From the NCBI GenBank assembly GCA_025345505.1, contig JANVCC010000185.1:3774500-3838499 (forward strand): a stretch of DNA of 64,000 nt. Reading direction: 5' to 3'. A model generated the notes under the pieces. The model did not search any database and was not told the DNA's origin. It saw nothing but the letters and a program-made list of their open reading frames with translations. Of this stretch, positions 48,563 to 60,963 are shown piece after piece (the first letter of the stretch is position 1; the number at the start of each line of letters is the position of its first letter). The stretch is from Todiramphus chloris collaris (taxonomy: Eukaryota; Chordata; Aves; Coraciiformes; Alcedinidae). The translations under genes and the position numbers were made by a program.

Positions 48563-51500
48563 AAGCTTTCAACACCCAGAAATCTCTGCCCAATTCACTA
48601 TATCGTCTTCTATCACATTTACTGTTGCTGCGAAGACAGGAGCTTTAGCATAGACGTGGTGGGAAAGCCATGTGAGAGGCAATGAAATCACCCTGGTTCT
48701 TCCATTCCACAGGCGGAGCCAAGTGCTGAGAGCCAGCAAACCTGGGGAGCTTCAACCTCTCCACCAGCATTTTCATGCTTAAGTGGAGTCACTGACTCTG
48801 CTGGGGTTCACTGGAGCTCAGGAGAGGGAGATATTACGGCCTAATGCAAACAGCACAAAGATGACAGCCCATAATTAAGGCCCTAATGACAAATCTTGGA
48901 CTTGGGTTTAATCTACCAAAAAAAAAAAAATAATTAAAGAAAATCTCCTGCATAACATCCCTGCAGAGGTAGAAAATGCTGAGCAAACCTGGAAAAAAAG
49001 AAGATAGCTCTTTTCATTCCCGAGGCTGATTTATGCTCTGCAAACAGCATCACGTGCTGTCGCTGACAATTTCACGCTGAGTTACTCACGCCGCCTTCCC
49101 GACAGGACGATGCCTACAGATGGGAAGGAGATTCGGTACGCCACGCAAAGAAGCGAGGGAATATTTCTCCTTGACAGCTTGTTTTCTTTGGTCAATGCAT
49201 CGAAGGATTTTAGTTCATTATTTCATGTCTAGGCTCGATTCCCAGACACCAAAGGGACTGCTGAAGTTGCGGGGTTAGATAGAAACTGAAAACCTTTTCC
49301 TGATTTCTCCTGAGCAAGAGGTGCCTGGGGACACAGAAATGGATTCATTGCTGTAATCTAAGTCCCAAAGCCCCTAATAAACATTTTAATTGGGTTAAAA
49401 AAGAGGAATTCAGCCCTTTAAAGCACTCTTCAAGCCAAGTGCCATAAGCTACAAGGCACCCGTGGGTGCTCTGCTGAGGCTGCAGCCACAAGGGACTATC
49501 CTGGGGTGGGAGGCACTGGTGGGAGTGGAAGGAGGAGGAAGAGGCAATAGCAGCACAAAGGCAGCAGTGGGAATTTGGCTGATGGGGACCAGCAGTTCTG
49601 GCTCCCAGCCCTGCCAGGGCTCCTCCATGCACTTGGGGAGTTTACCAGGCGTGTTGTGCCATGCCCTCGCCTTCACCCTATCTGCCTAATATCCATTCAT
49701 GATTTAGGATTAGTTTTGGCTTCGAATCGTGAGGCTGGAGCTGTAACATGAGCTGAAATAGCACAGGGTAACAGGCTGGGTAAAGAATAACAGTAAAGGA
49801 ATAATTTCTTCATATGGCTACTAGGAAAGCAAAGGTGGGTGTTGGGAGAGGGTTTTAGGGGTTATTTCCTGTTCAACACCCAATCGGTGGAAACCAGTGT
49901 GACTCAGGCCCCTAAATAGTTTGTCTGGCCTGTCTCTGTGACAAAAAGATTGCTTGGACAGGAGAATCCCTTGCAAAGAGGGGCTGGAGGAGGCTGGCCG
50001 TGAGGCCTCATAAGCTGTAAACACTTGAATTCTCATTTGCACTCCTGCCTCCCCCCTAAGAATCTGCAAAAAGCCAGCAAACCCTCTCAGGATGCAGAGA
50101 GCATCATGTGCAGGGTGTTTGTGTTGTATTATCAGAGGGCCTAACCTGCATCTCTGCAAACATATCAGGAGATGCTATTTACTGCCATCATCGAAAAATC
50201 TTGTAAAGGGTCCAAGACGTCATCCCATGGACAGTGTTAACAGCTTGAAAAGGTCAGGCTGGCAAAAACATATATACCCAGGCCAGCTGAGGTGTAAATT
50301 GGATGCACAGATTGCATCTATAAGTGGCGTGTTCAACCAGCACTGTCACCTTGAAAGCACAGAGACAAGAGCCACGTTGTGCTGCCAGGAGAGGTCATGT
50401 CCCAGAACCTGCGGACCTGACTTCTCCTTCTACTGAGAGCTCTACAGATTGAGCTTCAAAAGGTTTAAACTTCATCAGCCCCTGGAGAATCTCCTCTGTC
50501 CTTGTTTCTGATGAGCAAACACACACATGCACACCCTTTCTTTAAAAAGAGGCTTTTACGTGGATATTCCAGCAGTGCCTGTTTCCTCCTTAGTGTTAAA
50601 TGCAGAGATAGGCACCAAGCTGTGCCCCTTCCCTGCCACCATCCACTGCCCTGGGGGGAGAGGGGACCCAGAGGCTGATGGGCATCTTTCACAGGGGTGA
50701 TCTCCCTGGTCCTGCCCCATGAGCGATGCCCAGAGTTGTCTCTCTCCAAAGATATTCCCCTAGGAAATCCTGCATCACTCAAGCTTTTGGGAAGGAAAGG
50801 GAGTCGCTGACACGTCCTCACATCAGCTGCTTAATGAGACACGCTGGGATCTGGAGCTGTTCATTAAAAAAAAAAAGGAGGAAAATACAAGAAACCCAGA
50901 TTGCTTCTCTACTCACAGCTAAGGAGCTACTCACACATTTTTCTAATACCTCCATTCAGTCGCCAGCTCCCCCAGCATCAGCAGCGCTGGCTCTGGATTT
51001 GGCACGGGATTTCCCCTTCCTGTTTGCACACCTGATTTCTTCTCATGGGAACAGAGAAGGGAAATTTTTTTCAGTATTCCCAAACCTATTTTATAACAGT
51101 TTAACCCCTGTCAGCTGAAAGCTCAGCTCTCCTTCAGCCTCCTGCTTTTCCAAATGGAAAATCCATTAAACCTGACAACAACATCTTTATCCTTTCAAGT
51201 GGATCTGTCCCAGTGCCGGGCTCCAGGCTCTGCACAGAGATACCACATCCAAGCCTCCCCAAACCGGCTCAGGAGCCAGCATCAAATACACTAAGTCAGC
51301 TGGTAACTGCCTCAAAACAGGAGTCCTCATGGTTTCTAAGCAGGGATCAACAGCTCCTGCTTAGCCCATTCACAAACTGGGCTTCCAAAAAGTAAATAGT
51401 CCCTTGTCAGTGCAAGCAAGAAGAGCTCATCCAGGTATATGTCTCTGCTGGGGGCAATCCAGCCCCAGCTCTGTCCATGGGGATTTTGGGCTCATGGCAG

Positions 51501-51826
51501 AAGCAGACTTGCAGGACAGAGGAGGTTTGTTTGGATAGATACAGGAGGAGGCATTTCCTCCTCTCCCAAGGGATCAGCAAGGCACAGCCAAGGCTAGGAA
51601 GGCAATAAAGGAGAAGCCCATCTGAACAGCACCCTTCTTCTGAATCATAACCTTAAATAAAATGCTAGAAACTGATCTCTCTTTTTTTTTTTTTTTAAGC
51701 AGCCACTATGCCCTTCATATTTTCCCACTTACATCATCCAACATGGTTTGAATCTACAGTGACTGGTAAAGCCTCAAAGGCATAATTGCAGTTGTCTTAG
51801 GAAAGTGAAATCATATGGTGTTCCCA
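48563..51826. other. Unique non-coding sequence
   Basis: There is an A13 run at 48918-48930 and a T15 run at 51682-51696. At 49020-49260 the sequence has more CpG than its neighbours and no repeats, and a short acceptor/donor pair (GACAG at 49105, ATTCG|GTACGC at 49136) frames 30 nt of open sequence. This is too little to call. No gene is recognised. Confidence 0.4.
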
Positions 51827-51911
51827 AGATCCCCTCCCCCTTGCTTTTTTCCTTTTCTTTTCTTTTTTTCTCCTTTTTTTTTTAAACTCCCCCCCCCCCC
51901 CCCCCCCCCCC
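51827..51911. repeat. Polypyrimidine tract ending in C23
   Basis: A stretch of almost only C and T (51831-51884) is followed by AAACT and an uninterrupted run of 23 C at 51889-51911. On the minus strand this is G23 followed by a G/A-rich tract. Such runs form G-quadruplex or triplex structures in vitro and are error-prone in sequencing, so the exact length of the C run should not be trusted. Confidence 0.95.
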
Positions 51912-54149
51912 TTTTAATGTTTCTCACTCAGCTTCCAGATGTTTCCTGAGGAAAAAAAGAAATAGAGCAAGAAGCAAAGAGAGGTGGAGAGGAGGGTGCT
52001 GTAGTGGAAAAGGCCACGTGGCAGTGGCCAAAGGAGGGGAGCAGCAAAAGCCGCAGCCTTCATTCAGCACAGCCCAGCAGCTCCCTGGCTGCTGGGGCAC
52101 AGTGACCTCGATGTCTGTGGGCCTGACACCAGACTGTGCTCTCCCAGCCCATCCCATTCTGTACCATCCCATGCCAATTCCTCTGAGAGCTGGTCCAGCC
52201 TCTCCAACAGCCCATGGTCCAGGAGTCCTGTTAAGATCCTGAGCTGAGCGAGGGGTGCTGAGCATCAGCATATGCCCTGGACATGGTCAGCCTCTGCAGT
52301 CAGGGAAATCTCAGTGCTGTGTTGCTTGCATCTTTATAACTCAGACCAGACTCCTCACACCTGCCTGTCACCCCGTATCAAAGTGGTGACTCCCCACAGA
52401 GCCTTCGCCAGCCCCTTTCTGAGCTCTGACCATTTTCAGGACTTTGATAAATCACCATTTCTATGGGTTACTGATGCCTTTGTGGAGGTACTTCCACTCA
52501 CCTCTAGACCTTCGACTTAGGGGCTGAGTTTGCACCTAGTGAGCCTCTCGTGAGGCACTTGCATCAATCTTTAAAGACCCCCAAGTACTGGAGGCTTCCA
52601 AGCCCCGCTGACCTTCACATGTGATGGAAGTTAAAAATTTTTGACTGTGCTGGAGCATCAAAAGGCCTGTTAGAGACAGGGCTCTGTATACTGACACTGG
52701 AGGAGCTCCTCTGGCCCAGCTAACAGCCTCACTACCAGCAGAAATGCTCACACCAAGGTTGAGGCAAGCACAGCCTAGGCATGGTTTCAATTAGGGCTGT
52801 AATTTACTGAGCTGGCTCAGAGGAGGGTAACACAAACTCCAGAGGAGGTGCCTGAAACTCTGCCTTCTCTCTGCTGAGATCCTTTTCCTTGGGGAAGGAG
52901 AGGGAGTCACACCCTCCTGAAAATGTCCCTTTCTTCATGCACAGCCTCTGCTGTGCTGGGACCAGAAAAGCTGGTGGTCCATTCACCCACTGCACAGAGG
53001 GTGCTGCAGCCCCAGGAGACCACCAAGATGAAACTGCTTGACCAGTGGGTCTGGTACAATTGTTAGGGAGTGAGGCAGGTACAGTTTACCAGAAATGAAT
53101 CAAGCACTTCCTATTGATTAGCGATCCCACTGAACTAGTAGCATGAGGAGGTGGGAAGGGATGCAGCTGGCCAAGGACTGTTGAGAGTCTGGGTCAAACG
53201 CATCCCTGAATCAACTTCAAGACCTTAACATTAAGTCACATCCAGAGTCTTCAGAGCATCAAACGACTAATAGTGAGGGGGTGGTTTCCAGCCTCCTGTT
53301 GACAGTGTGAATACAACTCATCCAAACCCGTTTCAGATGTTCTGCCCCTGCTGGAGAGGAGGGAGGAACCATAGCTGCAGCCCCTTGGGTTTATTGCTGA
53401 ATTGTTTCAGGAACAACAGTAAGTGTAATCCCATCTCCCTGCTCAGAACAGGTAGCAGGCTGAAGGGTGGTTTAGTTGTGCAAGATTGTTATGTTATGCC
53501 TCTCCAGTGCAGGTACCAAAAGGGTTAAATATAATCTGCATGGGAACACATCTCATTTGTACAGAGCCAAGGCCTGGGAGGGCTTGTGCTTCATCCCACA
53601 GGCAGCGTCTGAAGGGCCTTCTCTACCCTCCAGCACACAGTTTACCATTCCCAGTGGAATAGAAATCTAACTCCACCCAGGGCAAGAATGAGACCTGGCT
53701 GGAGGAGCTGGAGTAAGGAAAGAAAATTTGGCCTCAAAAAAGATTGTCTTGAGTTTCTAGATAGTCTGTACTTTTGCTTCTCAGCCTGGGCCAACCAGAT
53801 GTTACTATCGCAGGCCACTGCCCAGCCTCATGCCAAGGTCTGCTTGTCTGCATCAATGTCCAGATTCAATGGAGCCACTGGGTTCTTCCCCACAGGATTC
53901 AGCAGGGCTGGCCCTTGAAATGGGCATCTCAGGGCACACACTCCGCAGCATCCACCAGCACAGCAGCTTGGGAGTTCAGACAGTGAAAAAGGAAAGAAAA
54001 AGGGGCAGAGAAGGAAAGAAAGAGAGAACGTCTGGTATGCCGGGCTGTGAGAGGCAGAGTCACAGAGGCAGCATTAACAAAGTGCTCAGCCTTGCACAAC
54101 CCTCCCTGCATTACAGTGTGACTCGGGTTTGGAAGCAGTTTCACCCCGA
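51912..54149. other. Unique non-coding sequence
   Basis: No gene or repeat is recognised. A purine-rich patch lies at 53985-54028 (GAAAAAGGAAAGAAAAAGGG wording), just left of the CpG island. Confidence 0.45.
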
Positions 54150-54349
54150 TCCTACCCTTCGATGTCCTCCTGCTCGGGGCGGGCTTTCAGACACTCGTGG
54201 GTGCCTCCCCGCCGCCGCTGATCTCCCGGGGCAGAAACGGGGTTGATCAGAGAAGAGAAAAAGCAGCGAGTTTATGGGAGCAGCCAAGGCTGGGGCGGGC
54301 GGAAGGATGGAGCGGGCGGGGGTGGACCGCGGGACCCTGTTGCCAGCCC

Positions 54350-54363
54350 GTTGCCAGGGCAAC
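54350..54363. promoter_or_regulatory. RFX X-box
   Basis: GTTGCCAGGGCAAC is a perfect inverted repeat of GTTGCC around AG/GG-centred spacing and matches the RFX consensus. RFX2, RFX3 and RFX4 bind such sites to switch on genes for cilia; RFX5 uses X-boxes in MHC class II promoters together with NF-Y sites. The setting inside a CpG island with a nearby CCAAT box supports a working site. Confidence 0.7.
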
Positions 54364-54408
54364 GCTCCGGCTCAGCCAATGGGAGGGCGCGGCGGCGGCG
54401 GTTGCGCG

Positions 54409-54597
54409 ATGCTGCGGCGCCACCCGGTGGGCGCGGCGGGGAGCGGCAGCGGTACCAGCGCAGCCGGTCCGTGGGACAGCCCCGGGCATCCCCCCGGCCC
54501 CAGCCTGACCCCGGCCCCAGCAACGGAGACAGAACCCGGGGGGGGGGTCACCCAGGGCCGCACGCTGTGGCCCACACCCCCCACACCCGCCATGTAA
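54409..54597 (+). other. Small open frame downstream of X-box (62 codons)
   Basis: An ATG at 54409, 46 bp after the X-box and 29 bp after the CCAAT box, opens a 62-codon frame. It begins MLRRHPVGAAGSG, is rich in Pro, Gly, Ala and Thr, and ends PTPPTPAM. The position is where a 5' UTR or first exon would be expected if transcription runs to the right. The composition is what GC-rich DNA gives by default and I do not recognise the peptide. A G10 run at 54538-54547 lies inside it. It could be a first coding exon with a donor I cannot place, a short upstream frame, or nothing. Confidence 0.15.
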
Positions 54598-54620
54598 TCC
54601 CGGGCCCCGACGGTTTGCAA

Positions 54621-57099
54621 GCTAAAGTTTCCTCGCCGCTGGTTCACGCCGAAGGGAGCATGAGAGTTAAGGGCATTCTTACGTACTTTTGTCCGTGATA
54701 AACCCAGTGGGAACCTCAGGTCCCCAGTTTAAAAGATCTGCTTCTTCACATAAACCTGGTGTCGTGTTAGCAAGGCACAGGCTTCCTCTGGTCCTTCCCA
54801 AAACTGCTTTGCAACTGGCACAAGCTCCAACTTGCTCACACTAGGAAACAAAGCTGGCCACTGACAGATCCCTGAGACTTCCCGCGAAACCTGTCCGTAG
54901 CACTGGCTTCTTATTCTGGTTCCTAACACTGGTTTCCATACTCTTATCCTCTTCAGATCATGCAAATCGTGTAAACACAACAGGAGCAGGGAGGTTCCCT
55001 TCCCTTATGACACCGAGCTGATGTGCTGGATTTTCCTTTCAGGTTGACTTTTTCCCATGGGAAAAAGAAAAATGCCATTTACTCAGCATTGTCAGGAGTG
55101 GAAATAGTCCCCTCTCCCCAGTTCTGGAATTATGGGTGCTAATACCAGAGCTCTGTGGGACAAGGGCCAAACTCTGCAGCACCAGGAACCAAAATGTTTG
55201 GCCTCTCAGCAGAGTAGAGAACATTAGTGTAGTTCAGAACCATAGGATATATTTCTATGGGAAGGTGAATGGTAAAACTGAGCTCTCAACCAGAAGTTTG
55301 ATATGCATGATCCACAACCAGTGTGAGCAGGTTGTAGATGTTGATAAAATCAAGTGGAATATCCTGCATGACCCGGTTAATGAAGAGACAAGAGAAAGAG
55401 CCACTGATTAGGAGGTTGATCATTGTGCTACTGTACATAGACTAATTAGATAAGGAAAAATAGGTACTTGCATTTCTGGAAACAAGATGAGGCCTGAAAG
55501 GAGGATTCCTGAACTGACAAAGTGGTTTTGGAGAGAAGCAGGGGTTCTGGAGAGAAAGGAACGTCCTCATGGCTGGAGGGAACATCCTGAGATTGGTAAC
55601 ATCCTGGAGATCAGGGAGATGCGTGAGGATGCTCAGGGAGCACTGGGGGGAGCAAGAGAGTCAGTGTGAGGGAGCCGGGTCGGGAAAAAGCTCAGGTCTT
55701 GCTGATAGATAAACCCCAGCATCCAAGCTACTCGGGGCTGGCATTTGATCTGTCTTCCCCGTCTCAAGGGCCTCCTGGTTTTCTCCTCTGGATCACTGCC
55801 CCAAATACCTTGTGCTGTTTTCTGCTCGGGTGGGGAGGCAAAGTGCTCTTCTCTCTGCTCTAATTTCTCCTCAGACCCTTTGTCTTGGTTTTCTGCCCAG
55901 CTCCTCCACCAAATCCTCCACCTTCAGGTCACTGCTCTGCCTGTCCCCAGGGTCTCTCTGCCTTGCAGCCAAGTGCTGTGACAGGGAGTTGCTCTGGTGG
56001 GACAGACACAGCAGGTAACCATCACCAAAGTCCCTTGAGCAGGGTCTGCCCCTGAGCCCCACAGACCTCCTTGTGCTGTGGCAGAAGACATGTGTTTATG
56101 GGCCAGGTCTCCGAGTCGGAGCTTATTACAGAGGTGCCCAGGCTGAGGCTGCAGAATTCGTCTTCAGCTTTTTGTTTAGTGCCTTAGGACCTGGATTTTG
56201 ACTTTTAAAACAGTTTTCTAAAACTCTATATATAAACCACATTCTGTGCACTTGAGTCAACATCATCCTAAAAACCACCCTCCTTATAGCTTATGTCAGG
56301 CAAATAAGACAGGCTTGATAACTGGAGAGAGTGATTTATAAAGGCACCATATGGGAGCTTGTCTAAGAATTATAATTGATTGGTGAGCGGCAGAAATATT
56401 GCCATGGTACGGAGCATGAATACCTCAAAGGTTTAGCTCCTTCGAGGGGCCTGGCACAACAGTGACTCTGGAGTTTGCTCCATCCTGAACCCTGTGAAAT
56501 CACCCTCCATCCACACCCAGTGGCAGCCAGTTCCCTGAGGGACACCTCACCCCTCTCACCCAGGAGCAGCAGCGCTGAATCGGGACGTGCGCTGATAACT
56601 CGAGGACGCGATTCAGCCGAGGATAGCGGAGGTGGGTGTGTAAGTGCAGCTGTCCATCTGCCAAGCCCTTTCATTTTCTTAATGCTCCAGGAAGAACTTC
56701 TGGCCTGGGATCTGTCTAGACATTGCAGGCAGGTATCAGGCAGCGGTTATTTTTGCAGCAATACCTCCAAGTGCTGACAGACAGTCCCAGGCAAGCGGGG
56801 AGGGGAGGAAAATACCGTGGCTTTCCTCTTAACCAGGGATTTGGGGCTCGGCGAAAGAGCACAAGACCCCGTGGCACTCCATACGTGTCAGATTTGTTCC
56901 CTATTGCATCTCAGCTCCTGCAGCTTGCCCAGGGCTGTCCTGAGTCTCAGCATGAAGCTGGGGGTCTCTCGGAGCTGTCTGTGCAGAAAAAGTGCTCCTT
57001 ACAGACCTGTGGCCTGAGCCGTCTCGGTAGGCAAGAAGAGAGAAATAAAAGACTCTATTTAGAGCGCGTGACGAAAATTCATATTTCTAGCAGTAGGTA
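54621..57099. other. Unique non-coding sequence to the right of the CpG island
   Basis: If the promoter fires to the right, this would hold its first intron. A plus-strand frame at 55136-55411 (91 codons) and a minus-strand frame at 54729-54980 (83 codons) are open, but neither resembles a family I know. No repeats are recognised. Confidence 0.4.
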
Positions 57100-57520
57100 G
57101 CATCTAGTGCACGTTAGACAAGAGTTGTTGAGTTAATTAGAAATGTATATTTGATACCCAGGCTGAACAGGGCCCTGCACGCTGCTAAGGTTTAATAATT
57201 GATTTGTAATTTATTTGCCCATTAATTCTTCCTCTTTCAGAGCGAAGCCAAGAGCTCGTGCACACTCGTCCATCATCCCGGGCAGCAGCGCTGCAGCCCC
57301 TTCTCCCACAGAGCTGTCGGGAGTGACAGACTGGAGCCCCGTGCAGGCTGTAATTAGTTACTTACTTCAGAAGCTTTTTATAGGAGACTGCGTGCCTCTC
57401 GAGAAAGATTAACAAAGGGTTTATTTCCTGCGGGCTCGGGCCGCGTGTCAGCAAAACCCAGGCTCCAGAAATTATTGATTCGCTTTCCATAAGGTTTGCA
57501 TTTTCAAGGTAAGTGATTTG
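57100..57520. promoter_or_regulatory. AT-rich block with clustered homeodomain-type sites
   Basis: The cores GTTAATTAGAAAT, TTTAATAATTGATTTGTAATT, CCCATTAATTC and CTGTAATTAGTTAC lie within about 250 bp. A GC-richer centre (57240-57350) and another AT-rich patch with ATTATTGATTCG follow. There is no low complexity or repeat. A pyrimidine tract and CAG at 57229-57239 could be an acceptor, followed by open frames, but no good donor ends them. Regulatory DNA is the more natural reading. Conservation cannot be judged from one sequence. Confidence 0.28.
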
Positions 57521-60500
57521 GCTGTTACAGGCATCACATCCTGGGGCTCCATTCATCACAGCGCAAAAACAGGGCTGACGGAACCACTGGGAGCAGGTTC
57601 AGGTTTAAACAGAGGCTGCAACACTTTCTCTCACTGTCACCATGTATTACAACAAGAAGAAAGGTTTCCAGGGTGCTCATTCACAGATAATCAGAAAGAA
57701 AACAGAATTGCAATTCCCAGGTGACTGCAAGACCCGTGCTCCCTTCTGCCATCACGGGATCAGGGGGTTTACAGGCTCATTGCTATAAGCTCATTCCTTT
57801 TATTTGCTGTATGTTTTCTGAACCTTCAGGACTGTCTCTGAGTCATAGTTTTCAAGCCTTCCACTGCAAAGCGGATTAGAAACTCCCATTGCTTCCCAGA
57901 GGAAAACAGAGTTTCCCACATGACTGGGAGATCCCAGGGTCCTGGAAACCAGCGCCAGCCCACATAGGCTGATTTACACTGAGACATCCAGGAGCTGCAG
58001 GACAAACAAACCAGCAGGATGGAAAAGGGCCCAAGCAACAACAGTTGGCAAGAGGGAAAGTATTTGAACTGGTCAAGATGGACATTTCACAGAGGGTGAA
58101 GATCACATTTTTAGTATAGAGACATGCAGCTCACATTCTTGTTAGGAAAGGGAGTCCTCTGTTTCTGCCCAGTGCTTCAGGGCAGAAGCAACCATCTCCC
58201 CTCTTATCTCAGCACTCCTTGTCCTCTTTCCGCTGACCTGAAAAACTCTGGCTGTGAGAAAGTGTTGTAATGATAGAGGCAATAAGGAGGGGAAAAGTGG
58301 GTAGGAAGGGGGTAAGAATGGCTCCTCCTGACGTGGGCATGGCAGAGGCATGGGCCAAAGCCCCCCAGGGTGGCTGGGAGGCCCAGAGACAATTTTGGCA
58401 GGAGGGAGGCCATAGAACAATCCAATCTTCATGTGTGAAATCTCCCATAGAGCTGCTGCTATAAATAAGGATGACGGATTGATTGCCATAAATCATAACC
58501 TTGCTGACATCCCAGAGCTCTCGCAAGCAGCGGGGATGCTCGTGTGGCTGGTTGTTCTCCCTTGGCAGAGGCAGGAGAGAGATTACTCATTTGTTGTGTT
58601 TCCTGAAACCACCTCCTCCCTCCCCCACAAGATGATGGCTTGAAGAGAAGGAAGGATTTGAAGCTCCTGGTGAAAAAGGCTAAGACAGGTCTTAATCATC
58701 AAGTTCCCCAGATTTGTAGGATCAAGCCCTTGTACTCCTGGGAGAAGTGTTGCCATGCTGTTTATTTTGGGCAGAAGAAAATGAGAATCCAAATCATCTT
58801 CTTTTGAGGTTAAACCTCTCATTTCTGCTGTGTTTACTGGGGTGACACAGACACTGTACAATAACCCTGCCCTCTAGACCAGATCAAAGGGGACGTGTCT
58901 GCTCCCACTGTGACTGGGTTTGCCCGCAGCCGTGGGCTGACTGGGTCCAGCAAACACTCCAGGACTGTGGCAGAAGAGAGCCACGGAGCAGGACCAGCTG
59001 TGTGCTCTGCTTACACACAGCCATGGCATCTGCCTGGAGGATGATCCTCCTCAACAGCCCAGAAACCCCACCCAGGGCTCTGTAGAGGCACAGCCTGATT
59101 TAGTGCTTACAACCTGGGGCTGCGCAAAAGCACCTCGTTCCTTCTCTTTGATCCATCTGTAATTTCCCCGACTTAACAGCGTTGTCCCTGATTTACATCC
59201 CCGTGAAGATAGGATGGTCTCACCCCGGACAAGGTCCCTCAGCAAAGCACCAGCAGTCGAAAACCAACAGCCCCAGCAACACCCTCAACCAGCAGCAGCC
59301 CAGGGACTGCTCCCCTCCTGGAAGCCCTTTAAAACCTTATCTCCCAACATATTTTTCTTGAAGTACAAAACACAATAAATCCTTCTCCTCCCTTCCATGC
59401 TGCTGGAAGTTTGATCCCAGCTGTATATTTTCAGATTTTAAAAATGTCACCCTCAGCTGCTCTGAGCACACGTAAGTACTGTAAGGAACAAACCATATAG
59501 ACTTCCCGTCAATAACTCCAGCCTCAGATGGACTCCCTGCAGCCCTGGCAGGGTAAATTATAGCCTTTCCCCCCCAAATGATGGCTGGCTGCATATTATT
59601 GGCTTTCATCTTTATTGCCTCTTAAGGTAAAATGGTTGGAGTGACAACAGCAAATAGCTAGCCACAAATTGTCTCTCCTGCTGGCCTTCCTCCTGCCTGT
59701 CAGCTGGCTGAGATGCTCAGAGGGACACCAGCACCCAGCAAGGATGCTGAATTGGGCTGTGCCCACCCCACCCAGCCATCCAGGGGCCTTTGGTAAATCC
59801 CACCCAGCCCATCTCCCGCCACGGTGTCTGCAGGGACCAAGTGGCATAGGAGGGACACACCCCGGAGGAAGCACTGGACAGGTGACCCTGTTTCACCCTC
59901 TCATTTACACCACTACAGATGTTTACTGCGTGGGAGTGCCCCGTATTAGACACTGGCAAATCCACAGCTAGCTGGATGGTACAAACGGCTCTGGACATGG
60001 GGAATGGTTCATGTGGCTCATCCCTTGCTTGCCTCTACAAATCAGCCCCTGAAACGCACCCCGCTCCTGCTGTCACCAGGACAGTCTGGCTGGTGCCTGA
60101 GGACACAGTGCTGTGTGAAGTCAGAGCAAAAAACTGGCTGGCTGGGGCTCTTCTGGCTTTGTGACACGGAGCCTGACACTTACAGCGAGCTCTTTTGATG
60201 TTCTCCCAGGAATCTGCTGTTGATGAGCCACTTCCAAGGGGCAAGGCAGAGAGCTTGGGGCAGAAGAAGTGAGAATTTCTAGCAGAGAAAGATGGTGAAG
60301 ACAATGGTCCCCTAAAGAGAAACAAGATGACTGATCAGCATGTGAAGACCAGAGCCTTCCAGTCAGGGGTTAATCCGTGGGGTCTTTGGGGACCCACCTC
60401 CACCCTCCAGATATCAGGAAATTGTGCACAGCACGTTCTTTGCCATAAGGAGGGAAACATTTTTGGAGCAGGAACAGACAGGCCAGAGCAAGCTTTTCTC

Positions 60501-60901
60501 ATCCAACCGGAGTCTGACGGGAGGATCCGGTTTCAGAGGATTAGGTAATGTCTTCGGATCGCCCAGGAACCCACGTTCTGATGTGTCTGCTCAGGCAGTG
60601 AGCTGGGAGGGGAGGCAGATGTTGATGGCCATGGACACACAGGAGCAGCCCTCCCACCCTGGCCCTCCTCAGCCTCCTTGCACTCCCAGAGCACGTGGGC
60701 AGGGATGGGGCAGGGATGGAGCATACAGCATAACCCTCTCCCAGGCTCTACCAGGACACTGGAGACCACCTTCCCTGACATCAAGATGAAGCCCTATGGC
60801 TCTTCCAACCCTTTCTGGTGGCATAGTGTCCTTAGGACCCCACCACCCTCCTGTGACAGCAGCGATGCCAGACCCCTGCTCCTTTCTCTCCACAACCAGG
60901 A
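57521..60901. other. Unique non-coding sequence
   Basis: No gene or interspersed repeat is recognised. Open frames of 60-120 codons are scattered on both strands, none with a known domain. Confidence 0.45.
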
Positions 60902-60963
60902 CTGCAGGGGGGTTGGACCAGCTGAGCTTTAAAAGGTGCCTTCCAACCCAACCCAGTTCTGAG
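60902..60963 (+). mobile_element. CR1 LINE 3' end fragment
   Basis: GGGGGGTTGGACCAGCTGAG, then CTTTAAAAGGTGCCTTCCAA and CCCAACCCAGTTCTGAG match the last 60 bp of avian CR1 in sense orientation ('gggggttggactagatgacctttaaaggtcccttccaacccaaacc.attctatg'). It is a short 5'-truncated copy. Confidence 0.85.

Larger units (their letters stand above)
54150..54620. promoter_or_regulatory. CpG-island promoter with RFX X-box and CCAAT box
   Basis: CpG density is far above the rest of the window, with G/C-box-like GGGGCGGGCGG wording at 54292-54320. A perfectly palindromic X-box, GTTGCCAGGGCAAC, sits at 54350-54363. It is the classical RFX-dimer site (GTTGCC-N2-GGCAAC) and is typical of ciliary gene promoters. 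Thirteen bases further on is a CCAAT box (54376-54380, in CAGCCAATGGG), the NF-Y site. An extra half-site, GTTGCCAG, lies just upstream at 54339-54346. There is no TATA box, as usual for such islands. The direction is unclear: the CCAAT orientation slightly favours transcription to the right. Confidence 0.7.
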
